A stretch of 64,000 nucleotides of DNA, from positions 1-64,000 of the forward strand of contig NZ_SOZE01000012.1 of the NCBI RefSeq assembly GCF_004519315.1, read 5' to 3'. The first letter of the stretch is position 1, and every line of letters starts with the position of its first letter. This DNA is from Mucilaginibacter psychrotolerans. Its GTDB lineage: Bacteria > Bacteroidota > Bacteroidia > Sphingobacteriales > Sphingobacteriaceae. The position numbers were made by a program, and so were the translations under genes. Under the pieces are notes generated by a model. The model was not told where the DNA came from. It was given only the letters and a program-made list of their open reading frames with translations, and made no database searches. Shown in pieces: positions 18,993-26,786 of the stretch.

Positions 18993-19736
18993 TCATTCTT
19001 TGCGCCTTGCCTTTATTAGCTTTTCTGACAAAAATGTTGTAAAATCCTTTCTGTAATATTCTCCAACTGTGATCTGAATTCCATTTACCATATTAATTGT
19101 ATTTCCATCAATGTTATCGATATGCTCCTTACTAATGATAAAACTCCGTTGAAACTGTTCGAAATTATTAAACCGCGTAAAAATTTTGGAGATCTCGGTA
19201 AGTGACATGTAGGTGAGGACTTTTTTAGAAACAGTATGGATCATCACATAATTTTGTTTGCTTTCCACCGCGATCACATCGTCATATTTGATTTTTACGA
19301 TCTTTAAGTGCTCATCTTTATTTTTTACAAAGAAGTAATTATCGATTACTTTCTCCACTACTATGGGTTTTTCATTTGGCGGGAATAATTTTGAGATGGT
19401 GGAGGCAAATTTTGTGAGCGTATATGGTTTTAGAAGATAGGCATCCGCTTCTGCTTCAAATGCCAAATAACCATATTGTGTATAAGAAGTGGTAAATACC
19501 AGCTTGCGCGTTTTTTGCCTGATTTCCTTTGACAGTTCAATGCCAGTTATTTTCGGCATATCGATGTCGAGTAAAATAAGATCTACCATATCCGAATTAA
19601 CCAAGTCGATCAATGCCTCTAATGGGTCTGTATAGGTTTTTAATACCGACAAATTCGGAATTGAATTGATATAGGCTTTGAGTCCTTCAATTGCATAGGC
19701 CTCGTCATCTATAATTATACATGTATTTATATTCAT
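18993..19736 (-). CDS. LytTR-family response regulator (copy 1)
   Basis: A 247-residue protein with a receiver domain at about 4-120 (IIIDDEAYAIEG; phospho-acceptor Asp57 in LLDIDMP; TTSYTQY; Lys of YLLKP). A LytTR DNA-binding domain follows at about 145-240 (VIAVESKQNYVMIH, FQRSFIISKEHIDNI). It is probably the partner of the LytS-type kinase on the same strand 276 bp downstream; the peptide gene lies antisense between them. It resembles the plus-strand regulator at 20188 along its length. Its stop lies 22 bp from that of the convergent peptide gene. Confidence 0.9.
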   Translation of the reverse strand: MNINTCIIIDDEAYAIEGLKAYINSIPNLSVLKTYTDPLEALIDLVNSDMVDLILLDIDMPKITGIELSKEIRQKTRKLVFTTSYTQYGYLAFEAEADAYLLKPYTLTKFASTISKLFPPNEKPIVVEKVIDNYFFVKNKDEHLKIVKIKYDDVIAVESKQNYVMIHTVSKKVLTYMSLTEISKIFTRFNNFEQFQRSFIISKEHIDNIDGNTINMVNGIQITVGEYYRKDFTTFLSEKLIKARRKE

Positions 19737-20187
19737 AATAAAAAATTAGTTCACCCAGCCCATGGATTTTAATGTAACACATTGTGATAAAGCTGTTTGT
19801 AAAGCAAAATCAATATTGACTATCAAAGAAATAAATTATTAGGGGTATTAACCTGGCGAAGGCAGCGGCAGTAATAATTTTCTAATTATTTTTAAGAAAG
19901 GAGCTTCTAAATAAGAAAACTCTCCTTTCTATGTAGAAAACAGGCCTTTTGGGATAACAAAGCCCAGTTATGAACTTAATACGGCTAAATTGGTGAAAAA
20001 GTTGTTTTCATATATCTTAAACCATGTTCATTATAATTTAAAAATTAGTAGGGCCGTACTAATCTGACAGATATGGTTCGACTCAGGCACAGTTACGTAT
20101 TACACAAAATATTACTTACTTTGTCTTAAGACAAGTATCGGCCCTTCTCAACGGGCGAACTTTCTGATCGGCATAACTTAAAATCAT
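19737..20187. other. Divergent control region between two LytTR regulators
   Basis: This 451-bp AT-rich gap separates two divergent paralogous regulator genes, so it probably carries both promoters and LytTR binding sites. A hairpin (GAAAGGAG at about 19898, CTCCTTTC at about 19926) could be a terminator or operator. I found no exact TTTG/TANNTTTG pair and no coding frame. Confidence 0.4.
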
Positions 20188-20931
20188 ATGTTGAACTGCA
20201 TTATTATTGATGATGAACAATTTTCTGTTGATTCGATTCTGAAATACATCGAGCTATTACCGAAACTAAACGTCATTGCCATTTATAATAATCCGCTCCA
20301 TGCTTTAGAAAATGTTTCCAATGATGACAAAATAGATTTGATCTTCATGGATATAGATATGCCTTTTCTTTCCGGCATAGACCTCGCTAAGGCACTAAGA
20401 TCTAAGACGCAAAAACTAATATTTACCACTTCGCATTCTAAATATGCATTCGATGCCTATGAGGTCGAAGGAGATGCTTATTTGTTGAAGCCTTTCACTT
20501 TTGGAAAGTTTTCAACCACTATCGCCAGGCTGTTTCCAATTGAACCAAAAACTAAAATAACTGAAGCATCATCAGACGACGACTATTTCATGGTGAAGAA
20601 CAAGGAAGAAGATCTGCGTATCGTTAAAGTATGTTATAAAGAAGTTATTGCTTTCGAAAGTTTCCATAACTATGTCAAAATACACTTAGCAAGTAATAAA
20701 ATTCTTACGGCCTATTTAACCATAAAAGATATCTTGGAATTGCTGGGCTCCCGAAATGAATTTAAACAATTTCATAGGGCATTCATCATTTCAACGGATT
20801 GTATCAATTATATTGAGGGTAACACGATCCGCATGGACAACAATTTGTCGTTTACTGTCGGGGAAAGTTATCGCGATAATTTCACATCATATTTATCCAA
20901 CAAACTTCTCAAGACTGCCCGAAAACGATAA
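20188..20931 (+). CDS. LytTR-family response regulator (copy 2)
   Basis: A 247-residue paralogue of the regulator at 18993-19736, with the same length and layout. The receiver has IIIDDEQFSVDS, Asp55 in FMDIDMP, TTSHSKYAFDAYE and YLLKPF. The LytTR part has VIAFESFHNYVKIH and FHRAFIISTDCINYIEGNTI. It has no kinase of its own in the window and may share the LytS-type kinase or answer to one elsewhere. It is divergent from copy 1. A terminator lies 150 bp downstream. Confidence 0.9.
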   Translation: MLNCIIIDDEQFSVDSILKYIELLPKLNVIAIYNNPLHALENVSNDDKIDLIFMDIDMPFLSGIDLAKALRSKTQKLIFTTSHSKYAFDAYEVEGDAYLLKPFTFGKFSTTIARLFPIEPKTKITEASSDDDYFMVKNKEEDLRIVKVCYKEVIAFESFHNYVKIHLASNKILTAYLTIKDILELLGSRNEFKQFHRAFIISTDCINYIEGNTIRMDNNLSFTVGESYRDNFTSYLSNKLLKTARKR

Positions 20932-21083
20932 TCCTGTTTAATCGGAAAAATTTACCAGGGCTGGCTTTATTCTGCAATACCTACGTCCACCGGGTGTTAT
21001 GCATTTTTTTCATTGCCCGATTTTTAATATCATTTAAAAAATTAAAGGATAATTTACTTTATTAATAAACAAAATCACTTTCT

Positions 21084-21117
21084 AAAACCCGCTTTAATTA
21101 ATTTAAAGCGGGTTTTT
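21084..21117. terminator. Intrinsic terminator after the second LytTR gene
   Basis: The hairpin AAACCCGCTTTAA / TTAAAGCGGGTTT with a following T run fits an intrinsic terminator for transcripts from the left. Read from the other strand it covers the 3' end of the small frame at 21098-21421. Confidence 0.75.
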
Positions 21118-21421
21118 CTGTTTTAAGCAACCGGGGGTGAAATGTTTCTTTCACCCCCTTTCCCTGTTTCTGCATATCGATATCCGCTTGCTTTGCCTCC
21201 ATGATTATCAAATCATTTGGAGCAGGCAAACTGGTCCAATCGATCTTTGACATGCGGGGACAAAACATTATCCGGCCCAGAAGCTGGAAATTTTGTGAAG
21301 GTGAATAACTGAAAGCACATTGGCAGGCGTAGAGCCCGGTTTGTAGAAACCGACGTGAGTAGTCCCGAAAAAATACCGGCAGAAGTGAATTCAACGGGAT
21401 CGTTACCCGCTGCCGGTCCAC
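21098..21421 (-). CDS. Hypothetical 107-residue protein at the ICE edge
   Basis: The frame encodes a small basic protein (IPLNSLLPVFFRDYSRRFL near the N-terminus, KGVKETFHPRLLKTEKP near the C-terminus). I recognise no family. The GC content matches the tra region more than the AT-rich DNA to its left. It would be divergent from the primase gene. Its last codons lie inside a terminator hairpin, which real genes sometimes do. It may be a real ICE gene or a chance frame. Confidence 0.35.
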   Translation of the reverse strand: MDRQRVTIPLNSLLPVFFRDYSRRFLQTGLYACQCAFSYSPSQNFQLLGRIMFCPRMSKIDWTSLPAPNDLIIMEAKQADIDMQKQGKGVKETFHPRLLKTEKPALN

Positions 21422-21514
21422 TTAAAGTTTGACTGGTTTATCATCGCCAGAACAGGCCGCAATGACCATCACAGTATTAATTCCACGCTAATTATTAATT
21501 CAATTAAATATTTT

Positions 21515-22456
21515 ATGGCAAATTTATTAACGGCCAGTGAGCTCAAAGAACAGGGTTCGCTGGTGGATCTATTAAGCCGTTTGGGCTACCAGCCGGTTCC
21601 CAAACGAGGGCGCGAAAAAATGTATGTCAGTATGCTGCGGAAAGACGACACCAACCCATCGTTCAGTGTCAATGACGAACTGGGTGTATGGTTTGATCAC
21701 GGTTCCGGCAAAGGCGGTAACATCATTGATTTCGGTTTGGCCTATTGGAAAAACCTGGGCTTTAGCGATGTGGTCAAAAAGATCCAGGAAGTCTGTTCGA
21801 TTGAGCCCACAGAAACGAGGCAGCTAAGGCCACGAAAGCCGGTGAAAGTCCAATATGTAGTAGAGCGTGTCAAGCCACTCGGCGTTCACCCCGCCATAAC
21901 GGATTACCTAAAGAGCCGCGGCGTCTTTGACGTCGCCAAATTCTACCTCAGTGAAGTTTACTATTATATCGAGGATGAAAACGAAACCCGCAAACATTAT
22001 TTCGCAGCAGGCTGGCTCAACGAAAATAATACCTGGGAAGTAAGGAATAAATATTTTAAGGGCGCTATGGGCCATAAAGGGATCACCTTTGTTCCAGGAC
22101 ATCCTAAAAAGGCGGCGCTATTCGAGGGTTTTATGAACTTCCTGAGCTGGCGCATCGAAAACCCAGAGGCGGATCACAGTATCATCGTTCTAAACACCCT
22201 AACACTGTTACAGCAAGGCATTAAGAAAGCCAAAGCTTTTTCCAGCTTGGATATCTACTTTGACAGGGATAAAGGCGGTAAAAACGCCACCAGGGATTTT
22301 ATAAATGTCCTGCCGTATGCAACCGACCGCTCCAAGGCATATGAAGGATTTAACGACTACAATGATAAAATCAAATCACAATTGAAATCGGTTGTGGTCA
22401 GCGAAAAGAAGAATACTGATTTCTTTTCCGGCGTACGAGTGCCTTTTTCGAGGTAA
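21515..22456 (+). CDS. Toprim-domain DNA primase of the ICE
   Basis: A 313-residue protein. The N-terminal part (about 1-90) has the CHC2-like fold without zinc Cys: DDTNPSFSVND, then VWFDHGSGKGGNIIDF. A Toprim domain follows at about 200-280, with the acidic motif ALFEGFMNFLSW and the DxD-like DIYFDRDKGG. Such proteins prime the transferred strand after conjugation and are standard in Bacteroidetes conjugative elements. It is the first gene of the plus-strand block and sits 3 bp before the methylase gene. Confidence 0.85.
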   Translation: MANLLTASELKEQGSLVDLLSRLGYQPVPKRGREKMYVSMLRKDDTNPSFSVNDELGVWFDHGSGKGGNIIDFGLAYWKNLGFSDVVKKIQEVCSIEPTETRQLRPRKPVKVQYVVERVKPLGVHPAITDYLKSRGVFDVAKFYLSEVYYYIEDENETRKHYFAAGWLNENNTWEVRNKYFKGAMGHKGITFVPGHPKKAALFEGFMNFLSWRIENPEADHSIIVLNTLTLLQQGIKKAKAFSSLDIYFDRDKGGKNATRDFINVLPYATDRSKAYEGFNDYNDKIKSQLKSVVVSEKKNTDFFSGVRVPFSR

Positions 22457-22459
22457 TTC

Positions 22460-23293
22460 ATGAACGCCTCACTGATTCCATACCTCAATAAAGTGACTGA
22501 GGGTGACTGCCTGGTTGTGATGCAAGATTTCCCTGACCAATGTATCGATCTGGTTTTATGCGACCTGCCTTACGGCACGACCATCAATCCCTGGGATATT
22601 CCGATTGACTTTACACAGCTCTGGAATTGTTACCAAAGGATCATTAAACCCAACGGCGTTATCGCACTGACTTCAGCGGGTATTTTTACCGGCGAAGTTA
22701 TTTTAAGTAATCCTACCTGGTTCAAATACAAGATCGTGTGGATCAAATCGAAGTCCACAAATTTCCTGAATGCGAAAAAGCAACCGCTCAGGCGGCACGA
22801 GGACATCTGCATATTTTATAACCGGCAGCCGGTTTACAACCCGCAGATGATACCGGGACAAGCCTATAACAAGGGTTGGAGAAAGGAGCAAACCACGGGT
22901 TGTTACGGGAAATACGGGCCGTCACAGGCCATTAGCAGTGGTGCACGTTATCCTTATGATATTTTGTTTTTTGACGAGGAAGAGCCCGACGATTGGTTTT
23001 ATTGCAAGACTTGCGAGCACGAAGCCACCAGGCCTTATCACCCGACGCAAAAACCGGTGGAGTTGGGTCGATACCTGATTCGGACATTTTCCGCGCCTGG
23101 CGCAGTGGTGCTGGACAATGCCAGCGGCTGCGGCTCCTTTCTGATCGCAGCCATAAGGGAGGGCCTCAATTTTATCGGAATCGAGAAAAACGACGGAGCC
23201 TATCATCAGAAGGTAGCGCCAATCGATTTCGTCAAAATCTCGCGTGAACGGATAGCAGCCGAACCCGTTCCTAACTTCTTATTTAATGGTTGA
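22460..23293 (+). CDS. DNA adenine/cytosine-N4 methyltransferase, beta class
   Basis: A 277-residue AdoMet-dependent methylase. Catalytic motif IV is CDLPYG (Asp35-Leu-Pro-Tyr38). Motif X is HPTQKPVELGRYLIR, and motif I is VLDNASGCGSFLIAA near residue 220, so the order is beta class. No restriction enzyme is nearby, so it is a solitary methylase, probably protecting the element in new hosts. A dense cluster of GATC sites lies about 0.5 kb downstream, but the recognition site cannot be read from sequence. Confidence 0.88.
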   Translation: MNASLIPYLNKVTEGDCLVVMQDFPDQCIDLVLCDLPYGTTINPWDIPIDFTQLWNCYQRIIKPNGVIALTSAGIFTGEVILSNPTWFKYKIVWIKSKSTNFLNAKKQPLRRHEDICIFYNRQPVYNPQMIPGQAYNKGWRKEQTTGCYGKYGPSQAISSGARYPYDILFFDEEEPDDWFYCKTCEHEATRPYHPTQKPVELGRYLIRTFSAPGAVVLDNASGCGSFLIAAIREGLNFIGIEKNDGAYHQKVAPIDFVKISRERIAAEPVPNFLFNG

Positions 23294-23319
23294 AAACGCC
23301 AATCAGCTTATGGGTTTTT

Positions 23320-23373
23320 CCGTTGCTTTTGCAACGGCAAGATGTCTTTTTGTTACACAAAAAGTCACTTGCC
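23320..23373. other. Candidate oriT hairpins upstream of the mobilisation genes
   Basis: There are two overlapping inverted repeats. CCGTTGC/GCAACGG at 23320-23337 has a TTTT loop. A longer stem pairs GGCAAG (23336-23341) with CTTGCC (23368-23373) and continues as CTTTTTG/CAAAAAG (23346-23364) with one or two mismatches. The two overlap at 23336-23337 and so compete. The position just before the MobC-like gene is where origins of transfer usually lie. A terminator or attenuator is the alternative. Confidence 0.4.
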
Positions 23374-23413
23374 CTTCCAGGGGGGAGTTAAAAAATTCGC
23401 AACTCATTTTTTC

Positions 23414-23824
23414 ATGGGTGATCCAAAAAAACTAACAGGCAGGCCTCAGTTAAAAGAGGGTAAACGGACCAGGTGGGTTAATGTCCGGTTCACCGATGAG
23501 GAATATAAGGAGATCACCGAACTGGAACAGGAACTCGGTAAAACCAAAACCGAGCTGATCAGGATGCGGGTTTTGACCGACATGAAGAAAACCGTAGTCA
23601 ATTCCAAAGAATTGATCCGTTACCTGGATTCAGCCGGCGCGGAAATGGGACGGGTTGGAAATAATATCAACCAGTTGGCCAAGTATGCCAATACCCTTCG
23701 GTTAAAGGGCCGGTTAGATCCATCGGTGGCAAGCGAGTTCAACTTGCTGTTTAAGGAATGTATTTTGGTGCAAAAACAATTGGAAGCGGCCCTGCGAAAG
23801 ATCATCCGGGCGATGGGAAATTAA
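23414..23824 (+). CDS. MobC/MobA-like relaxosome accessory protein
   Basis: A 136-residue basic protein, starting at 23414 (MGDPKKLTGRPQ); an upstream Met exists but falls in the hairpin region. Residues 20-60 form a ribbon-helix-helix-like unit (WVNVRFTDEEYKEITELE, then GKTKTELIRMRVL). Residues 75-130 match the bacterial mobilisation protein family (MGRVGNNINQLAKYANTL, QLEAALRKII). It should bind oriT and help load the relaxase encoded 300 bp downstream. Confidence 0.8.
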   Translation: MGDPKKLTGRPQLKEGKRTRWVNVRFTDEEYKEITELEQELGKTKTELIRMRVLTDMKKTVVNSKELIRYLDSAGAEMGRVGNNINQLAKYANTLRLKGRLDPSVASEFNLLFKECILVQKQLEAALRKIIRAMGN

Positions 23825-23829
23825 GCCAC

Positions 23830-24080
23830 AAAGATCGTTAACTAAAAAGATTTAAAGATCGGTTGATTATTTGATTTGCAGATCGGAGGATTCAAAGATC
23901 GGTTGATTAACGGATAGGTTGATTTGCAGATAGGCAGATTATCTGATCGCGAGATCGGTAGATAAGTTGCTCACCGGATCATCCGATTGGCAGATAGGTA
24001 GCCTCAAAGATCAATTGCTCATAAACTCCTTAGATTGGTTGCTCATTAGATAGCCAGATCATGGGATCAGGTGATCAGTT
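23830..24080. repeat. GATC-rich imperfect repeat tract
   Basis: Eleven GATC sites fall within about 250 bp. The words AAAGATCGGTTGATTA (23854 and 23894), TTGATTTGCAGAT (about 23872 and 23919) and TTGCTCA (three times) recur with spacing near 40-48 bp. The tract fills the gap between the MobC-like and relaxase genes and has no coding frame. It could be part of oriT, a regulatory array, or a drifting low-complexity repeat of the kind found in Sphingobacteria. Confidence 0.75.
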
Positions 24081-24121
24081 GGTAGAGGGTTCTCCTGGTA
24101 TCCTTTTTTAATCCTTGCCTC

Positions 24122-25111
24122 ATGATCGCCCACATCATTGAAAAAGCCTGCCGGACTTTTGCCGGTGTTAGGTATAATACCGATAAGGTGGACCGAAATA
24201 CGGGCGAGCTGATGCTGATCGCCAACTTCGGCGCGATGCACGCCTTATCCAATCCACGCCCCCAGGACCTGATCAATTACCTGATGATGGTTTCGGCCCA
24301 GAATAAGGTGATCAAAAACACCCAGTTTCATGCAATACTATCCGCCCGTGGCAAAAACTATAACAAGCAGGAATTAACCAAAGCGGCTGTCATGTGGCTA
24401 AAGGAAATGGGCTATGGACACCAACCTTTCCTCATTGTATTTCATAAGGATACTGATAATAACCATGTACATATCGTAAGTACCAGGGTCGGTAAAGACG
24501 GTAGGCAGATCGACCGTGATTTTGAACAGGTACGGGCAGTTAGAAATATTGATAAGGTGCTGGGCTATACGTTTGCCATGCAATACAACTTCAGCACGAA
24601 GGCCCAGTTTTATCTCATCCTTGAAAAACAGGGCTACCTCGGTAGGGACTATTGTAATGAGCAAAGGCTGCAAAAAAAATTAAACAGTTATGTGCCGGAT
24701 AAGGCAAGAATAGCCGAGCTCAGATCCATTTTTCTGGACTGCAAATCAGATCAGGATTTTGTGAAACGCCTGCAAAGGAAGTTTAATGTTGATCTGGTAT
24801 TTCACTCGGCCAATGGAAAAAAGCCCTATGGCTACACGGTAATTGACCACGCTACCAAACAGGTTTTTAAAGGCAGTGAGATCTTAAAACTGCAAAACCT
24901 GGCAGATGAGAATTTTAACTATGAAAATTCAATCAGGCCCGTTACGGATCTTCATGATTATTTAGACGAGGATTCGATCACCTATTATTCAGAATATACC
25001 CCCGAACCGGTACATATCAGGCCGGTAATGATCGCTGATGACGTTGATGACCAACAAGTGCTTGGGATGAAGCGCCGCCGTCAAAAGAAAGCAAGAACAA
25101 ATACCCGATAA
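24122..25111 (+). CDS. mobB: Conjugative relaxase (MobB, Relaxase PF03432 family)
   Basis: A 329-residue protein with the MobA/VirD2-type relaxase domain at about 1-170. The three-histidine metal motif is HKDTDNNHVHIVSTRVG near residues 107-123. The N-terminal region MIAHIIEKACRTFAGVRYN takes the place of the usual catalytic-Tyr segment, with Tyr18 a candidate nucleophile. It nicks oriT and pilots the strand into the recipient. The C-terminal half (180-329) is less conserved and ends in a basic tail (KRRRQKKARTNTR). It is followed 19 bp later by the ParA gene. Confidence 0.88.
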   Translation: MIAHIIEKACRTFAGVRYNTDKVDRNTGELMLIANFGAMHALSNPRPQDLINYLMMVSAQNKVIKNTQFHAILSARGKNYNKQELTKAAVMWLKEMGYGHQPFLIVFHKDTDNNHVHIVSTRVGKDGRQIDRDFEQVRAVRNIDKVLGYTFAMQYNFSTKAQFYLILEKQGYLGRDYCNEQRLQKKLNSYVPDKARIAELRSIFLDCKSDQDFVKRLQRKFNVDLVFHSANGKKPYGYTVIDHATKQVFKGSEILKLQNLADENFNYENSIRPVTDLHDYLDEDSITYYSEYTPEPVHIRPVMIADDVDDQQVLGMKRRRQKKARTNTR

Positions 25112-25130
25112 GGGATAACTCAGGAAATTT

Positions 25131-25757
25131 ATGATCTGTTTATTTGGCAACCAAAAAGGGGGCGTTGGAAAAAGTACGCTCACCGTCCTGTCAGGGAACT
25201 ACCTGAGCCTGGATAAAGACTGGCCGGTCACCATTTTGGATATGGATTACCAGCAATCCATATCCCAGAAATTCGAAAAGGCAAAAGTGCTGGAAAATGA
25301 AGAGCCTTATGATGTGTTACCGGCCAACTTGGAAAGTTTCCCCATGTTGATCCCGGTGCTCACCAAAAACAATAAGGATGTAGTGCTGATCGATCTGCCG
25401 GGCAAGCTGGATGATGACGGGCTGATACCCGTTTTTGAAGCTGCAGACCTGGTGATTTGCCCCTTCTCTTATGATGAATTTACTTTTGAATCTACCGTAT
25501 TGTTTACGGTGGTCTTAAAAAAGGTAAATCCCAAAATAGATGTGATATTTATCCCGAACCGCATTAAAGCCAATGTCAAATTTGAGATCATGACCGAGGT
25601 GAATGAACAGCTATCCAAATTTGGCAGGATCACCGCCGCGATACCTGACCGGATTGACTTTCAGCGGATCACTACGTTTCAGACGCCCGTATCACTTTAT
25701 GGCATCATTACCCCGGTTTTTGACCAAATATTTGCCGACCGCTTATGGAAAAAATGA
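25131..25757 (+). CDS. traA: ParA-type ATPase (TraA of CTnDOT-like elements)
   Basis: A 208-residue MinD/ParA ATPase. The deviant Walker A is NQKGGVGKSTL at residues 6-16, motif A' lies in VTILDMDYQQSIS, and Walker B is DVVLIDLPG near residue 85. In CTnDOT-type elements traA is the first tra gene. No ParB is seen, so the role may be in transfer-complex positioning or partition. It overlaps the next gene by 13 bp. Confidence 0.85.
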   Translation: MICLFGNQKGGVGKSTLTVLSGNYLSLDKDWPVTILDMDYQQSISQKFEKAKVLENEEPYDVLPANLESFPMLIPVLTKNNKDVVLIDLPGKLDDDGLIPVFEAADLVICPFSYDEFTFESTVLFTVVLKKVNPKIDVIFIPNRIKANVKFEIMTEVNEQLSKFGRITAAIPDRIDFQRITTFQTPVSLYGIITPVFDQIFADRLWKK

Positions 25758-26095
25758 AATCTTTAGCAGACCAACTCCGCGAAAAAATGGCAAAGCCGGA
25801 AGTGAAGCCTGCGGGCGGGCAGGAAGCGGCCCTCGTTAAAAAACCCAGGGACAAGGAGGGTACTACAAATGATCCGCCCATCTTGCGGGCCCTGGCCGAA
25901 TATGAAAACGGCGACCATAAAACTATGGTGCATTTCCGGTTTGACAAACAGACAGTTGATTTCCTGAACCAGTTTAAGATCGTTACAGGCATAGACGCGA
26001 CCAAGTTTGTCGCTTTTTCGGTCAAGCATTTTATTAAGGAACACCCCGAACTCAAAACCATCATCAAAAAATTCATTCAAAACTCAAGCTTATGA
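25745..26095 (+). CDS. Small tra-region protein, possible RHH DNA-binding (paralogue 1)
   Basis: A 116-residue protein. A charged N-terminal part (KPEVKPAGGQEAAL) leads to a C-terminal module, residues about 45-115 (NGDHKTMVHFRFDKQTVDFLNQF, then KFVAFSVKHFIKEHPELKTIIKKF). A beta strand followed by helices suggests a ribbon-helix-helix fold. Nearly the same module forms the C-terminal half of the next gene. It sits at the traB/traC position of CTnDOT but I do not recognise those families. ATG at 25745 overlaps the ParA gene; Met4 is an alternative. Confidence 0.7.
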   Translation: MEKMKSLADQLREKMAKPEVKPAGGQEAALVKKPRDKEGTTNDPPILRALAEYENGDHKTMVHFRFDKQTVDFLNQFKIVTGIDATKFVAFSVKHFIKEHPELKTIIKKFIQNSSL

Positions 26096-26502
26096 ACCGC
26101 ATTAAATTTGTTCTCGGCCTGCTTTGCACTTATGCAGCCTACTACACCGTGCTCATCCTTTGCGACCGTCGATGCCAACGTTGTGCATCGGAAAAAATCA
26201 ATGAACAAAACGTAACGCTAGCGCCGCAACCCCGAATTGCGGCTGAAGGCAAAAAGACAACAAATTCAATACTGGTACATGATACAGTACTACGGTCATT
26301 GTTCGCTTATGATAACAGTGATCATAAAAACGTTGTGCATGTTCGCTTTGATGCGCAGATGGTTGATCTGCTGGCTAAATTCAAAATGGCGACGGGCGTT
26401 GACATGACCAAATTCGTTGCCTTTGCGGTTAAATACCTTTTTGAGACCAACCCGGAACTCAAAACCATCATTAAACAATATTTACAAAACACAGAATTAT
26501 GA
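26092..26502 (+). CDS. Chimeric tra-region protein: membrane anchor plus RHH-like module (paralogue 2)
   Basis: A 136-residue protein with an N-terminal helix (KFVLGLLCTYAAYYTVLILCD, residues 4-24) and a C-terminal module (SDHKNVVHVRFDAQMVDLLAKF, then KFVAFAVKYLFETNPELKTIIKQY) that matches the preceding protein. The N-terminal helix matches that of the following gene. The gene thus joins halves of its two neighbours, which suggests a fusion or unequal-duplication origin. It overlaps both neighbours by 4 bp, so translation is coupled. Confidence 0.7.
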   Translation: MNRIKFVLGLLCTYAAYYTVLILCDRRCQRCASEKINEQNVTLAPQPRIAAEGKKTTNSILVHDTVLRSLFAYDNSDHKNVVHVRFDAQMVDLLAKFKMATGVDMTKFVAFAVKYLFETNPELKTIIKQYLQNTEL

Positions 26503-26783
26503 CCTGGATAAAATTTACCCTATGGCTGCTTGGTATCTATAGCATTTACTACGCGGCTCTGTTAACCTGGGATTTCTTCCGCGGCAAACGCGGTATTACC
26601 ACAAACGGCCAGCATGAATTGACCTTTGTAGAGCATATTGAGCCGGTACATTCCCATGCCGACCTGGTTGACCACCATGACCAGGGTTCATCGGTCGTTC
26701 ATTCGGGCGGTGTTCGCCTGAAAGAACTTTTTAACCTCTGCCGCGAAGAATCGGTGGAGTACATCAAAGCCGTTAGTTTTTAA
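26499..26783 (+). CDS. Small membrane-anchored tra-region protein
   Basis: A 94-residue protein with an N-terminal transmembrane helix (KFTLWLLGIYSIYYAALLTWDF) and a His/Asp-rich soluble tail (EPVHSHADLVDHHDQ). The tail resembles no domain I know. The anchor resembles that of the preceding gene. The His cluster might bind a metal. It sits at the traD position just before the TraE-like genes and overlaps the previous gene by 4 bp. Confidence 0.65.
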   Translation: MTWIKFTLWLLGIYSIYYAALLTWDFFRGKRGITTNGQHELTFVEHIEPVHSHADLVDHHDQGSSVVHSGGVRLKELFNLCREESVEYIKAVSF

Positions 26784-26786
26784 AAC

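Noticed and set aside
20950..21500. Left attachment site as a copy of the tRNA-Lys 3' end
   Set aside because: No match to the tRNA-Lys T-arm or acceptor sequence was seen here, so the ICE left end cannot be placed by that route.
23821..24121. Possible CRISPR array in the GATC-rich tract
   Set aside because: Repeats are short, imperfect and of uneven spacing, and there are no cas genes; it does not have the repeat-spacer structure.
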